A stretch of 64,000 nucleotides of DNA from G047528255 sp047528255 (GCA_047528255.1 CP180024.1:248001-312000); one strand, 5' to 3'; counted from the first letter of the stretch, positions 33,104-43,040 are shown. The notes: a model not told the origin generated them from the letters alone. A program made the numbers and translations.

Positions 33104-33596
33104 AAAAGATAATTTTTAGGCTAAAGTACTCAAAAGCTATAGCTTTATCATCTAAAAGGATCATCTTTTTAAGAGAAACGAAAGAGTGAAAATTAAAAAA
33201 GTAATAAATCCTCCTGCTTTTTCTACTTCTTTATTCTCCAATATAGCCATCGTCTACGCAGAAGAAGAGATGTGCTTGCTCAATCTTATCAAGAGATTGA
33301 ACAACGTAGACATACAAAAATAAGGGGTAAAACTCACCCCTGAAGAAATCTATAGAGTCAACCGGCCATCTTTGAAAAGATGCCATCATCAATTTCGGCG
33401 GCTTTTGCACCGGAAAGATTATATAGGACCAAGGGTTGGTATTAACCAATGGCTATTTCTCTTACTGACGTCGTAGTAAAACTCTCTTCAAAATAAAAAA
33501 AATTACCTCACGAACGGATTTTGGCTTATAAAAACAGACAAAAACTCAGAACCAAATAAAAATTTGTATGTGAAATTCGAGAACGTTTCGAGAATG
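33104..33596. other. Gene-free stretch with relic 3' end and terminator
   Basis: No intact gene. On the minus strand a short open tail (GAKAAEIDDGIFSKMAG, stop at 33358-33360) is followed 17 nt later by a hairpin GGGGT/ACCCC (33324-33340) and TTATTTTTG, as at a real gene end. The frame closes upstream near 33438. I cannot name the family. At 33579-33590 lies a short GAGAACGTTTC piece like an IS tip. Confidence 0.45.
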
Positions 33597-34335
33597 GAGA
33601 ACATTTCATGAGAGAAGGAGGTTAAAATATTTGTAAATTAACATATTGTTTCGTATACATCTGGAGATGTAGGAACGGAAGAGTAATAAGTGAAAGAATT
33701 CTTGAGCTGCATGCGATTTTGTGTTTTCCGATTGGAAGATCAGATCCTAAATCATACGACTCTATGCAGATTTCGCAATGAAATAGTAGCCAAAAAAGTA
33801 TATGAGCCTTACTGAAAAAGATCAATAAAAAATTAGAAAAGCATCAGGCAATAGTTAAAACAGGCGTTATAGTAGACACCAGTATTACAGTATGCCCCTT
33901 GTTCCCAAGAGAACAATTACTATGTAGTGAGACTATTGAGTCAATGGTGTATTACTTTTATTCAGCCTCTTAGATGGGCTTCGTTAAAGAATAATGAAAT
34001 TTAGTCTTTCACATTGTATTCGAACGTTATTAATTATAAATTAATTAATTATATCTATTGTTATGAACAGCTCATAATAATTCTAGAGGAACGATACAAA
34101 TTATGAGCCATAGTCTACATATAAAAGCTGGACATGCAACGAGCTAATCCTTTGTAACGAGCCTTTCCTGATCCAAACTAACGCTTTATACTACCAAAAT
34201 GTACGTTTTACTACCCATCGGGTTTTACTCACTAATTATGTTGAATAATATAGTATCCTACTTAATGGCCCCTATAGACTGTATTCTTCTGTATACGGTC
34301 TTTGATGCCTCGATTATGAAAGTAAGCTACGTTAG
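33597..34335. mobile_element. IS5-family relic, deleted plus part joined to inverted 3' part
   Basis: Positions 33597-33928 are plus, with about 170 bp missing between the left end and GATGTAGGAACGG, stopping at TATGTAGT. Positions 33929-34335 are the minus-oriented right end and 3' part, ending at the GTAAGCTACGTTAGC site. Both junctions match those of the 37770-38894 relic. Confidence 0.8.
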
Positions 34336-34540
34336 CACTCATTGGGCTGATAAATATCGATCAAAGAGGGCCGTCTTTTCGAATATTTTTTAAACTTTAG
34401 ACTGTGGCTGGCGTATTTTCTTAAAAAGATCTCATTGATCATGATGAGCTTAGCTTGTTTTCGAATAACTTTGATCAGGTCAAATTCCATCACTGTAATT
34501 CCCGGATCGATGATCAATATGATCACTTCTTGGGACGAAG
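34336..34540 (-). pseudogene. Unidentified coding fragment downstream of pyrEF
   Basis: A minus-strand open stretch reads MIILIIDPGITVMEFDLIK...SLKFKKYSKRRPSLIDIY and looks coding in composition, but it is cut by the IS at 34335 and its start is uncertain. It could be the beginning of a gene that followed pyrEF. No family recognised. Confidence 0.3.
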
Positions 34541-34544
34541 CGTT

Positions 34545-35909
34545 TTATCCAAGGGATTTTTCATAGGAAGACCAAGCGCATCGGCGGTATTCTTCGGCTG
34601 TAAAGTTGGGTTGTTGTGATGAGTAGATTCCTCTTCCTACGATGATAAAATCGCTTTGTTTTTCTTGTATGGCTTGGTCGGGGCGGATGTATTGTTGTCC
34701 CTTGTCGTCTCCGGTGACTGAAAGGTGTACACCGGGAGTGAAAAGGAGTAAGGTATTATCGATCTTTTGTTGGCCTACGACTCCGATAACTTGTGGGTTT
34801 TCGAGGGAGATTTTCAGGGCTTTTTCTCTGTAATTGTCGTTGATGAGATTTCCTGAAGAAGACATCTCCAGTATGGTGATTAGCCCGATTTTAGGAGCTT
34901 GTAAACTTTGTAGACTTTGCTCTCCTGCGATGGGGTGTATAGTAACTATATCCGCCCAAGATGCGATTTCATGTACCCCTTGGTGTAGCTGTAGGTGGGA
35001 AGTTTTTCCGATATCTGCCAATTTTCGGTCTTCGATCAGGAGAAAATCTTTTTCTCGAGCCAATTTTTTCAATTTTTGGATGAAGGATTTTGTGAAGTCG
35101 CTGATAATATCTGCGTGCAGCTTCAAGCTGCAAATTTTATCTCCAATCCGTTGGGCAAGTTTTAGGATTTCCTCGGCTTGGGTTAAATCTGCCGATACGA
35201 TCAGGTTGGTTTTCTTTTTCAGCACAATTTCCAGCAGTCTCTGCGCTTCCGGATGGCGGGATTTTTGTTTTTTTTCTTCGTAAGAGAGACATCGGGGGAA
35301 CTGCAATCGGAGGGGGATTTCAGAAAAGAACTGTTCGAATTTTCGGACGACTCCTTCATCTAAAATTCCTTTATTTTTCAATAATTTAAAGAGTTCACTG
35401 ATATTGAAAAGAGCTTTGATTTCATAACCTTTCTTGATCAGGTTCTTTATTCCACCTTGTTGACGGTCCAAAACTACCAGGATGGTTTTTATTTTCAATT
35501 TTTCTTTTTCGAGCTCTGCAATGGTTTCGATTAGGCTATCTCCGCTGGAAATGACGTCTTCTATGAGTAGGCAGCTTTGTCCTTTTTCATAGAGGCCTTC
35601 AATGATGCGTTTGGTTCCGTAGCCTTTGTTTTTTTTTCTTTTGATTATCAGAGGGATTTCTGAGTGCAGCGAGAAGGCTGTGGCCATAGGCAAGGCAGCG
35701 TAGGGTACGCCACAGATGAGGTCAGGTTTTTCGGGTGCAAGCTCGTTTGAGAGCAGGGCTGCCAGTTTTTTCAACAGGTTGGGTTTTGAGGCAATGGGGC
35801 GGAGGTCTATGTATATCGGAGAATGGAGTCCGCTTTTAAGGATGAATTCTCCGAATTTTATAACGCCTATATCATAAATTTCTAGCAGAAATTGTTCTTT
35901 ATTCGTCAT
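34545..35909 (-). CDS. pyrEF: Fused orotate phosphoribosyltransferase / OMP decarboxylase
   Basis: Last two steps of UMP synthesis in one 454-residue chain. Residues 1-~205 are OPRT: KSGLHSPIYIDLR, KRKKNKGYGT, and the PRPP loop LIEDVISSGDSL (115-126). Residues ~215-454 are OMP decarboxylase: NLIVSADLT (Asp241), LKLHADII (Lys263), the catalytic DxKxxD array in EDRKLADIGKT (Asp294, Lys296, Asp299), IVGRGIYSS at the phosphate site. The OPRT-ODC order and the DRKLADIGKT type are those of eukaryotic UMP synthase; most Bacteroidota have separate pyrE and pyrF. Divergent from pyrD with 58 bp between, under a near-perfect promoter. Confidence 0.93.
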   Translation of the reverse strand: MTNKEQFLLEIYDIGVIKFGEFILKSGLHSPIYIDLRPIASKPNLLKKLAALLSNELAPEKPDLICGVPYAALPMATAFSLHSEIPLIIKRKKNKGYGTKRIIEGLYEKGQSCLLIEDVISSGDSLIETIAELEKEKLKIKTILVVLDRQQGGIKNLIKKGYEIKALFNISELFKLLKNKGILDEGVVRKFEQFFSEIPLRLQFPRCLSYEEKKQKSRHPEAQRLLEIVLKKKTNLIVSADLTQAEEILKLAQRIGDKICSLKLHADIISDFTKSFIQKLKKLAREKDFLLIEDRKLADIGKTSHLQLHQGVHEIASWADIVTIHPIAGEQSLQSLQAPKIGLITILEMSSSGNLINDNYREKALKISLENPQVIGVVGQQKIDNTLLLFTPGVHLSVTGDDKGQQYIRPDQAIQEKQSDFIIVGRGIYSSQQPNFTAEEYRRCAWSSYEKSLG

Positions 35910-35925
35910 GACATTTTGATTTTGA

Positions 35926-35955
35926 CAAATGTAAAAGTTTTACTTTAGGCCCCAA
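35926..35955 (-). promoter_or_regulatory. pyrEF promoter (Bacteroidota consensus)
   Basis: Minus strand: TTG (35953-35955) - 19 nt - TACATTTG (35926-35933), an exact TTG-N19-TAnnTTTG match. The pyrEF ATG is about 17 nt downstream, so the leader is very short. A weaker plus-strand candidate for pyrD (TTG 35916-35918, TACTTTAG 35941-35948) overlaps it. Confidence 0.7.
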
Positions 35956-35967
35956 AACACAGCCGTT

Positions 35968-36903
35968 TTGACAGCAGATATTTCTACCGTTTTAGCCGGG
36001 ACGTCTTTGTCCTCTTGTATTCTCAACGCTTCCGGGGCTTTGTGTCGCACTTCCGAGGAACTTGACTCTTTGATGGAGAGTGTTTCCGGGGCCGTGGTTA
36101 CCAAGAGTTGCACTTTGCTTCCGAGGGAGGGCAATCCGGAACCACGTTACTTCGATTGGCCTGAAGGGAGTATCAATTCTATGGGGCTTCCCAATTTGGG
36201 AGTGGATTTTTATTTGGATTTTGTCGCGCGGCGCGCAAATTTCGGAAAGCCAATTTTTCTTTCCGTTTCGGGGTTGAGTTTGGAGGAGAATTTGGAATTA
36301 TTGCGTCGGGTAAGGGTTTCTACTGGTTTTTTGGCGGTAGAGCTTAATCTTTCTTGTCCCAATATCCCGGGTAAGCCTCAGATAGCTTATGATTTTGAGC
36401 GTACTCGCTACGTTTTGAAAAAGATTTCCGAGTTTTATGATCATCCTTTTGGGGTGAAGTTGCCTCCTTATTTTGATATGGCGCATTTTGAACAGATGGC
36501 TGAATTGTTGAATAGGTTTCCTTTAAGATTTGTTACTTGCATCAATAGTGTAGGAAACGGTCTCTACGTGAATGTGGATAGTGAGCGTATGGTGATAAAA
36601 CCGAATGGGGGAGTCGGGGGCCTTGGCGGGGCTTGCGTCAAACCAGTGGCTCTGGCCAATGTTCGGATTTTTTCTACTCATTTGCGTGAGGACATCCAAG
36701 TGATAGGTTGCGGAGGGGTTGTTTCGGGGCAGGATGTATTTGAGCATCTTTTGTGCGGAGCTTCGGCCGTACAGGTGGGAACCCAGCTCATCAAAGAGGG
36801 GCCCGCGGTTTTCCATAGGCTTAATTTTGAGTTAAAAAGGATTCTACAGCAAAAGGGGTATAGCTCTATCGAGGATTTTAGGGGTAGGATTAGGGTTATT
36901 TAG
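35968..36903 (+). CDS. pyrD: Dihydroorotate dehydrogenase, class 1A (fumarate-type)
   Basis: Oxidises dihydroorotate to orotate, the substrate of the adjacent pyrEF product. TTG start at 35968. The sequence follows the class 1A pattern: CILNASGALC, VVTKSCTLLPREGNPEPRY, INSMGLPNLGVDFYLD, the active-site cysteine in ELNLSCPNIPGKPQ, PFGVKLPPYFD, CINSVGNGLYV, and the FMN-phosphate loops IGCGGVVSGQD and HLLCGASAVQVGT. 311 residues, the class 1A length with no N-terminal membrane helix. Class 1A enzymes are soluble and use fumarate; most flavobacteria use the class 2 quinone enzyme. With pyrEF it may be a transferred pair. Confidence 0.93.
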   Translation: MTADISTVLAGTSLSSCILNASGALCRTSEELDSLMESVSGAVVTKSCTLLPREGNPEPRYFDWPEGSINSMGLPNLGVDFYLDFVARRANFGKPIFLSVSGLSLEENLELLRRVRVSTGFLAVELNLSCPNIPGKPQIAYDFERTRYVLKKISEFYDHPFGVKLPPYFDMAHFEQMAELLNRFPLRFVTCINSVGNGLYVNVDSERMVIKPNGGVGGLGGACVKPVALANVRIFSTHLREDIQVIGCGGVVSGQDVFEHLLCGASAVQVGTQLIKEGPAVFHRLNFELKRILQQKGYSSIEDFRGRIRVI

Positions 36904-36934
36904 AAATTTCATATATTAATAGTTATCATATAGA

Positions 36935-37733
36935 GAGAACGTTGCATGGGAGAAGGAGGTTAAAGTATTTGTAAAAAAAAAGCATTACTTCGTTTTTTGG
37001 AGTAAAAAAAAATAAAAAATTCGGCTCTATGCTCAGAATCATCGCACAAATAAGATTTAGTGAAGTATATATGAACGTTCTACCAGAAGGCGTGAGTTTT
37101 TTAAAAGGTTAAACACATTGATCCACTCGGAAGGGATGGAAAAAGAAATAAGAAAAATATATCAAAAGGCCAGGGAATAAAATTCCAACCTGCTTACAGT
37201 GGTATATCGTTATTTACGATGATGTTTTTGAATCACTGGGATGATTTCAGTGATGTAGGAACGGAAGAATAGGTGAAAGAAGCCTTGATTTTCATGCGAT
37301 TTTGTATTTTTCGATTGGAAGATCAGATCCTAGATCATACGACTCTATGCAGATTTTGCAATGAAATAGTAGCCAAAAAGGTATATGAGAGCTTACTGAA
37401 AAAGCTCAATAAGGAATTAGAAAATCATCAGGCGATAGTTAAAACAGGCGTGATAGTAGATGCTAGTATTACAGTGAGCCCCCCTTTCCCAAAAGGGCCT
37501 CTTACAGCTATCTAGTGGAGGATCGGAAGGAAAAGGGGGAAAAGCAAATCAATCAAAGAAAAGAAAGGGGAAAAAAGAGACTCAATCAGGAGTAGACACT
37601 CAAGGAAAATGGCTCAAGAAATCAGGTAAGCTCTACTAAGGATATAAGAAGCACATAGGGTAGGATAAAAATGAAATTATATAGGATATAACCTCAGAGT
37701 AGTATATAAAAATAAAAGGTACCAAGTACCTGC
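36935..37733 (+). mobile_element. IS5-family relic, 5' two thirds
   Basis: Left end GAGAACGTTGCATGG. The piece 37273-37515 keeps DHTTLCRFCNEIVAKK and the first catalytic Asp (VIVDASIT). The copy then loses about 60 bp and ends near AGGTACCAAGTACC. The 37 bp up to 37770 are unrelated sequence. Confidence 0.8.
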
Positions 37734-37769
37734 TCATCGAATTCCCATTTTTCGCGAAAAACATACAAT

Positions 37770-38894
37770 CCAAGAAGGTGCATGAGAGAAGGATGTTAAA
37801 ATATTTGTAAATCAATATATTGTTTCGTTTCTTTAGAATAGAAAATAAAAATCAGTTCTATGTCAAAATCACCCAAAAATAAGATTTAGTGAACTATATA
37901 TGGAACGTTCTAGCAGAAGGAGTGAGTTTTTCAAAAGTTTAAAAAACATTGATACAATGGAAAGTGGATGGAGAAAGAAATAAGAAAAATATATCAAAAA
38001 GACCAGGGAATAAAAGACCAACCTGCTTACAGTGAAATATCGTTATTTAACGATGATGCTTTTGAGTGACTAGTATAACCTCAGTGAGGTAAGAACGGAA
38101 GAATTGGTAAAAGATACATAGGGTACATGCGATTTTGTGATTTTTGATTGGAAGATCAGAACCTAAATCATACGACTCTATGCAGATTTCGCAATGAAAT
38201 AGTAACCAAAAGGGCATATGAACGTTTACTGAAAACGATCAATAAGGAATTAGGAATCATCAAACGACAGTTAAAACAGGAGTAATAATAGAGGCCTGTA
38301 TTACAGTGATACCTTTAGGCCCAAGGTATCTCACTACCTACGTAGTGAGACTATTGTGTTTAATGGTGGATTACGTTTATTCAGCTTACTAGATGGGCTT
38401 CGTTAGAGACGATGTAGATTTAATCTCTTACACTGTATTCGAAATACTGTTAATTATAAATTAATTAATTATATTTATTTTTATGTACAGCGTATAATAA
38501 TTCCAGGGACACGATACAAATTATGCACCATAGCCTCCATAAGAGGCTGGGTATGCACACGCGCTAATCCTTTGTAACAAGCCTTGTCTGATACAAATCA
38601 ACTCTTTATACTGCTATAAAGTATGTTCTACTACCCATCGGGGTTTTACTCACTTATTTATTGAATAATATAACTATTCTACGTAAAGAACGGTTCCTAT
38701 TAGGCTTTCTTCTGTATACGGTATTTGATGCATCTACTATGAACGTAAGACACATTGGCTAACAATATATATACTTAATTATTTTATAATCAATAGTATT
38801 TCAAAGACAATGTGGAAGAATAAATCTATATCGTTTTTAACGCGTCTATCTAGGATGGCTGAATAAAGGTAATCCACCATTAATAAAATGATAT
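37770..38894. mobile_element. IS5-family relic, mosaic with inverted 3' part
   Basis: Positions 37770-38346 are plus and stop at CTACGTAGT. Positions 38347-38762 are the minus-oriented right end and 3' part, ending at GTAAGACACATTGGCT. Positions 38763-38894 are a plus right end. The first two junctions are those of 33597-34335. Confidence 0.8.
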
Positions 38895-39002
38895 CAATCA
38901 GAATGTTTTTTCCAGTCGGAGGTTCATTTTACAGGGATTTAACATTTGTGTAAATGTATCTCCACGGATAGCAAAATTTAGAAAATAAATAAAAATATTT
39001 TT

Positions 39003-40316
39003 TTATGTACATAAATGAATGTTTAAAATTTTTTTTGTCCATTCCACGACCTTAAAACGTTCGTCAAGACGTCGGCCCACAATCCAAATGATGGCCCCGT
39101 CACCATTGACTAACAACCAAACCTGCTCCTTTTCAAGAAGAGAAAATTTTTCATCCTTGAAATATTTACTCAATTTTTTAGTCGTTTTCATTCCAAAAGG
39201 GTAAAAATAATCCCCTTTTTTCCAAATTCTCAAATACAAAGGCAACTTGACCTTATCAAGGTCAATCGAGGCAGCTGCAGTTTCATCGCGTGCGGAAGAC
39301 TCGGAAAAAGACAAGAAAATAGGCTTCTTCACAACGTCTAAAACAGTGATCGGATAAATTTTACGATCGGGTGAAGCCTTAGTTGCCAATAACCAATGAT
39401 TTCGATTTTTAACAATGCGATAAGTCTCCGAAAAAAGCTTTTTTCCCGATTGCGCATTCAAAAGACGAGACAAATCCTCAGTATTGGTAAATCCATACGG
39501 AGAAAATAATTTAAACAAATAAGTAGTCAACGGATCGAATTGACCGAGTTTTTTACAACTTATCCTCCAGAACAACGGATCATTAGTTTTTTCCACCGTG
39601 ATCTCCGCAACGGCCTGTTGAAGCTCCTTTTCCACTAAAAGATCCTCCTCAGCGAGATGGCGCATGGTCCTCCTGAAAGCTTCATGAAAATCGGTCGATA
39701 AATTTTGAAACGCAGGAAGAAAGTGATGCCGAAGAGAATTTCTCAAATATTTATCCTCTCGGTTGCTGGAATCCTCTCTCCATACGATCCCATGTGCACA
39801 AGCATAGGAAAAAATTTCGGCTCGAGTAAATCCCAAAAGTGGGCGAATGACCTTACCATGTATGGGGCGGATACCCGACAGGCCCTTGATACCGGTTCCT
39901 CGAATCAAATTGATAAAAAAAGTCTCTATCGAATCATCAAGATGATGGGCCAAAGCAAGCGTATCATAACCTTCCACGTCGAGCAATTTCTCAAACCAAA
40001 CATAGCGGAGCTCTCGAGCAGCCATCTGGATAGAAAATTTGCGTCGAGCGGAATGATCTCGGTTATCAAAACGCTTGCTGTGAAAAGGAATGTGACGCTT
40101 TGAACAAAAAGCGCCTACGAAAGTTTCATCTTGATCCGCATCCACCCCCCGAAGTTGGAAATTGGCATGAGCCACGCCTAAAGTAACCCCGTATTCGAGA
40201 AAAAGATCCAAAAGCGTCATGCTATCAAGCCCTCCGCTGACAGCCACCAAAATCTTTTTGTTCTCGAGAGAGATTTTTTTCTTGATCTCCTCCAAAAAAC
40301 GCTCTCTATTCAACAT
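39003..40316 (-). CDS. tilS: tRNA(Ile)-lysidine synthetase
   Basis: Converts C34 of tRNA-Ile(CAU) to lysidine so that it reads AUA; essential in nearly all bacteria. PP-loop ATPase motif ILVAVSGGLDSMTLLDLF near the N-terminus, then HANFQLRG, ALAHHLDDSIETFFINL and RGTGIKGLSGI, followed by the C-terminal TilS domains. 437 residues, normal. Its start overlaps the end of aroK by 11 bp, so the two are co-transcribed with aroK first. Confidence 0.96.
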   Translation of the reverse strand: MLNRERFLEEIKKKISLENKKILVAVSGGLDSMTLLDLFLEYGVTLGVAHANFQLRGVDADQDETFVGAFCSKRHIPFHSKRFDNRDHSARRKFSIQMAARELRYVWFEKLLDVEGYDTLALAHHLDDSIETFFINLIRGTGIKGLSGIRPIHGKVIRPLLGFTRAEIFSYACAHGIVWREDSSNREDKYLRNSLRHHFLPAFQNLSTDFHEAFRRTMRHLAEEDLLVEKELQQAVAEITVEKTNDPLFWRISCKKLGQFDPLTTYLFKLFSPYGFTNTEDLSRLLNAQSGKKLFSETYRIVKNRNHWLLATKASPDRKIYPITVLDVVKKPIFLSFSESSARDETAAASIDLDKVKLPLYLRIWKKGDYFYPFGMKTTKKLSKYFKDEKFSLLEKEQVWLLVNGDGAIIWIVGRRLDERFKVVEWTKKILNIHLCT

Positions 40317-40869
40317 TTGTTTTGTATCTACTCCCCTGTTTAAATTTTCCTGAATCGTATTTTTCTTTTATTTTTTCAGCGATCTCTCGTATGGATTTCT
40401 CACCGATATCGACCCATTCACGAGCTTTTTCATAAAAAGCCTCTCGCCCGGAGAGATGCTCCGATATGAACTCAAAAAGAAGGTTGTCTGCGATATGAGC
40501 GATCATGGGCCGAACTGACTTTTCAAGTTGCAACCTTCGAAACAAAATTGACGTATTCGCCCGAATGTAAACGGTCTTCGCTCTATCATTCATCAGAGCC
40601 ATATGATCATGATGACAAGGCGCACCTCCTCCTACTGAAAGAACATAAGCCGTATGATGTTGCAAAAAGTCTTTCAAAACGCGATGCTCTATTTTTCTAA
40701 ATCCAGCTTCCCCTTCCTTCCGAAAAATTTCCCCGATGTTTTGGCCCTGCTGTTCGGAAATCAGCGCGTCAAGATCATAAAAAGGTCGACTTGAAAGTGA
40801 AGCTAAAGCCTCTCCCACCGAGGTTTTTCCACAACCCATGTAACCGACCAAAATCCAATTTAAAGCCAT
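40306..40869 (-). CDS. aroK: Shikimate kinase
   Basis: Phosphorylates shikimate at the 3-hydroxyl in chorismate synthesis. Walker A GYMGCGKTSVG, shikimate-binding FYDLDALISEQ, EAGFRKIEHRVL, the SVGGGAP loop and the LID region LEKSVRPMI. 187 residues, slightly longer than the minimal enzyme. First gene of a two-gene operon with tilS (11-bp overlap). Retention of aroK and asd suggests that some amino-acid synthesis is kept. Confidence 0.95.
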   Translation of the reverse strand: MALNWILVGYMGCGKTSVGEALASLSSRPFYDLDALISEQQGQNIGEIFRKEGEAGFRKIEHRVLKDFLQHHTAYVLSVGGGAPCHHDHMALMNDRAKTVYIRANTSILFRRLQLEKSVRPMIAHIADNLLFEFISEHLSGREAFYEKAREWVDIGEKSIREIAEKIKEKYDSGKFKQGSRYKTNVE

Positions 40870-40899
40870 ATCCTTATTTAAAATCCAGGCTAAAAAACA

Positions 40900-41899
40900 G
40901 AAACCATTATGTTAATGGTGGATTACGTTTATTCAGCCTCCTAGATGAACTTCGTTAGAAAACGATGTAAATTTAATCTTCCAGATTGTATTCGAAATAC
41001 TATTAATTATAAATTAATTGATTTTATCTATTTTTATGAACAGCGCATAATAATGTTAAGCGAACGATACAAATTATGAGCCATAGTCTGATAAGATGCT
41101 GGGCATACACACGAGCTAATCCTTTCTGAGAAACCTTTCCTGAGCCAAATCAACGCTTTATACTGCCAAAAGTACATCTACTACCCATCGGGTTTTACTC
41201 ACTAATTTGTTGAATAATATAGCTATCCTATTTAAGGAACGGTTCCTATAACATTCTTCTGTATACGGTTTGAGAGCATTGTGGTAATGGTGGATTACAT
41301 TTATTCAGCCTCCTAGATGGGCTCGTTAGAGAACGATGTAGATTTAGTTTTTCATATTGTGTTCAAAAACTATTGATTATAAATTAATTATATCTATTTT
41401 TATGTACAGCGCACAATAATTCCAGGAGCACGATACAAATTATGCGACATAGTATCCATAAGAGGCTGGGCATGCACATGAGCTAATCCTTTGTAACGAT
41501 CCTTTCCTGATCGAAAACAAGGCTTTATACTTCCAAAAGTACGTTCTACTACCCATCGGTTTTTATTCACTATTTATTTTGAATAATATTGCTATACTAC
41601 TTAAGGGACGATTCCTATAGACTTTCTTCTGTACATGGTCTTTGATGCCTCGACTATGAAAGTAAGACACGTTGGTTGGCACTTGGTAACCTTTGTCTGC
41701 ATATACTTCTCTGGGTTTATATCCTAGTTTACTTATTAATGGCTTTAGCCACTATCATTGCCTTTTTATTCCCCCTATGTATTTCTTGTATCCATAATAA
41801 AGTTTACTTGATTTCTTGAGCCATTTTCCTTGAGTGTCTACTCCTTATTGACTCTCTTTTTACCCTTTCTTTTCTTTGACTGATTTGCGTAACGTTCTC
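40900..41899 (-). mobile_element. IS5-family relics, two minus copies in tandem, both truncated
   Basis: Positions 40900-41271 are the right end and 3' part of one copy, cut at GTATACGGTTT. Positions 41272-41899 are a second right end (GAGAGCATTGTGG) with the middle, then a jump to a left tip GTAACGTTCTC. A further tip-like GCAACGTTCTTG follows. Most of the 5' transposase part is missing. Confidence 0.8.
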
Positions 41900-41996
41900 G
41901 CAACGTTCTTGCTTCGTAGAATTTTTCAAAGGCTCGCATCTCTTTATAGTGATGAGGATCCTAATTTTTTAATGGGTTTAGTGACAGAAGGTGGGT

Positions 41997-42902
41997 TTAA
42001 TCCAGAGGAGATACTCGATAAAGTTGCTGTTTTACATCTTGAAAAAAAAATTTTTTTTTGAAGTATTCGCAGCTGATGTAGACTGTGTCGTCTTTGAAGG
42101 TAACTCCTTCAACTTGTCCTATGGATGGAGCCCACCCGAGGATGTATTTTTTCTTTTGACCGTTAAAATATTTTCCGTCTTTAAAATTCCAAAATTTCCA
42201 TAGAAAGACCAGAGCGTCTTTTGTGTACCCCACCATAACTGCTTTATTATCACTTACATCTGCTCCGGTTATCAGGCCTTCTGCGTCAAAAGTTTCGATC
42301 TTGGTGGCTTCGTAGCTTCCCTGTTCGATAGGTACCGTATAATGTGTGCTTAAATAGGATCCCCATTCTTTGGTGAAGAGATGAAGTTTTCCGTTTTGAT
42401 AAAACAACGCTTCAGCATCGAAGTTATTGGTCATCCGAGGGGCTGAGTATTTGAATGTCTTTTGTTCGGGATAACTAAACCTGATGCTTTCTACCGGGAC
42501 TTTAGTTTTTTTGTCCGTTCCTATTTGGCTTAGCTTTATCTTATATATGGTCAAATCTTTTCGCCTACCGAAATTATTCCCCGTGTCTGCCACATATAGG
42601 TGTTCGCCATCATAGGCAATGTCTTCCCAGTCTTGATTTTTGGTTTCGGAGAACTGAACTTTTTGTAGAATTTTCCCTGAAGAAAGGTCGAGTTTATAAA
42701 GTTTGGCATCCCCCCCACTATCGTTAAAGGTGTAAAAATAGCCGTTGATATATTGCAAGCCAGAGTTTTCGTCCAACTCCTTGGGGAGTTGAGCTACGAG
42801 AGAGGTCTTATGTATAAGATCTTCTTGAACCTCAAGGGAAGGTTGAGTGCTTAATCCACTAAAGGTTATTAAGACTAGTAGCGTGATAAGATGATGTTTC
42901 AT
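41997..42902 (-). CDS. Secreted beta-propeller-like protein
   Basis: 301 residues with a signal peptide (MKHHLITLLVLITFSGLSTQ). The rest is built from repeating short beta stretches such as ENSGLQYINGYFYTFNDSGG, LYKLDLSSGKILQKV, DWEDIAYDGEHLYVADTGNN and VEGVTFKDDTVYISCE. This resembles NHL or YncE-type propeller proteins of Bacteroidota. No catalytic motif seen; function unknown. The C-terminus includes KKKFFF coded by an A9T9 tract (42042-42059), a likely indel spot. The following QQLYRVSPLD looks native. Confidence 0.75.
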   Translation of the reverse strand: MKHHLITLLVLITFSGLSTQPSLEVQEDLIHKTSLVAQLPKELDENSGLQYINGYFYTFNDSGGDAKLYKLDLSSGKILQKVQFSETKNQDWEDIAYDGEHLYVADTGNNFGRRKDLTIYKIKLSQIGTDKKTKVPVESIRFSYPEQKTFKYSAPRMTNNFDAEALFYQNGKLHLFTKEWGSYLSTHYTVPIEQGSYEATKIETFDAEGLITGADVSDNKAVMVGYTKDALVFLWKFWNFKDGKYFNGQKKKYILGWAPSIGQVEGVTFKDDTVYISCEYFKKKFFFQDVKQQLYRVSPLD

Positions 42903-43040
42903 GGCGAGAAATTTGAATTTGTTCTGGATTAATGGAAAAGGTTTTGTTAGCTAATTATCTGCATACAGCGTCAATGTCTTTACCTTAGCTGTGGCGTACT
43001 TTTGTTACGATTCCGTTTGTTTTCAAGATTTTTAGGTAGT

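Noticed and set aside
42042..42059. A9T9 tract as a terminator between convergent genes
   Set aside because: It lies inside the coding end of the minus-strand gene and encodes KKKFFF; no GC stem is present.
41876..42061. A plus-strand open frame with protein-like content (YSDEDPNFLMGLVTEGG...)
   Set aside because: It overlaps the native-looking C-terminus of the minus-strand propeller-like gene and starts inside an IS tip. I treat it as an antisense shadow, although the part before 41997 is not fully explained.
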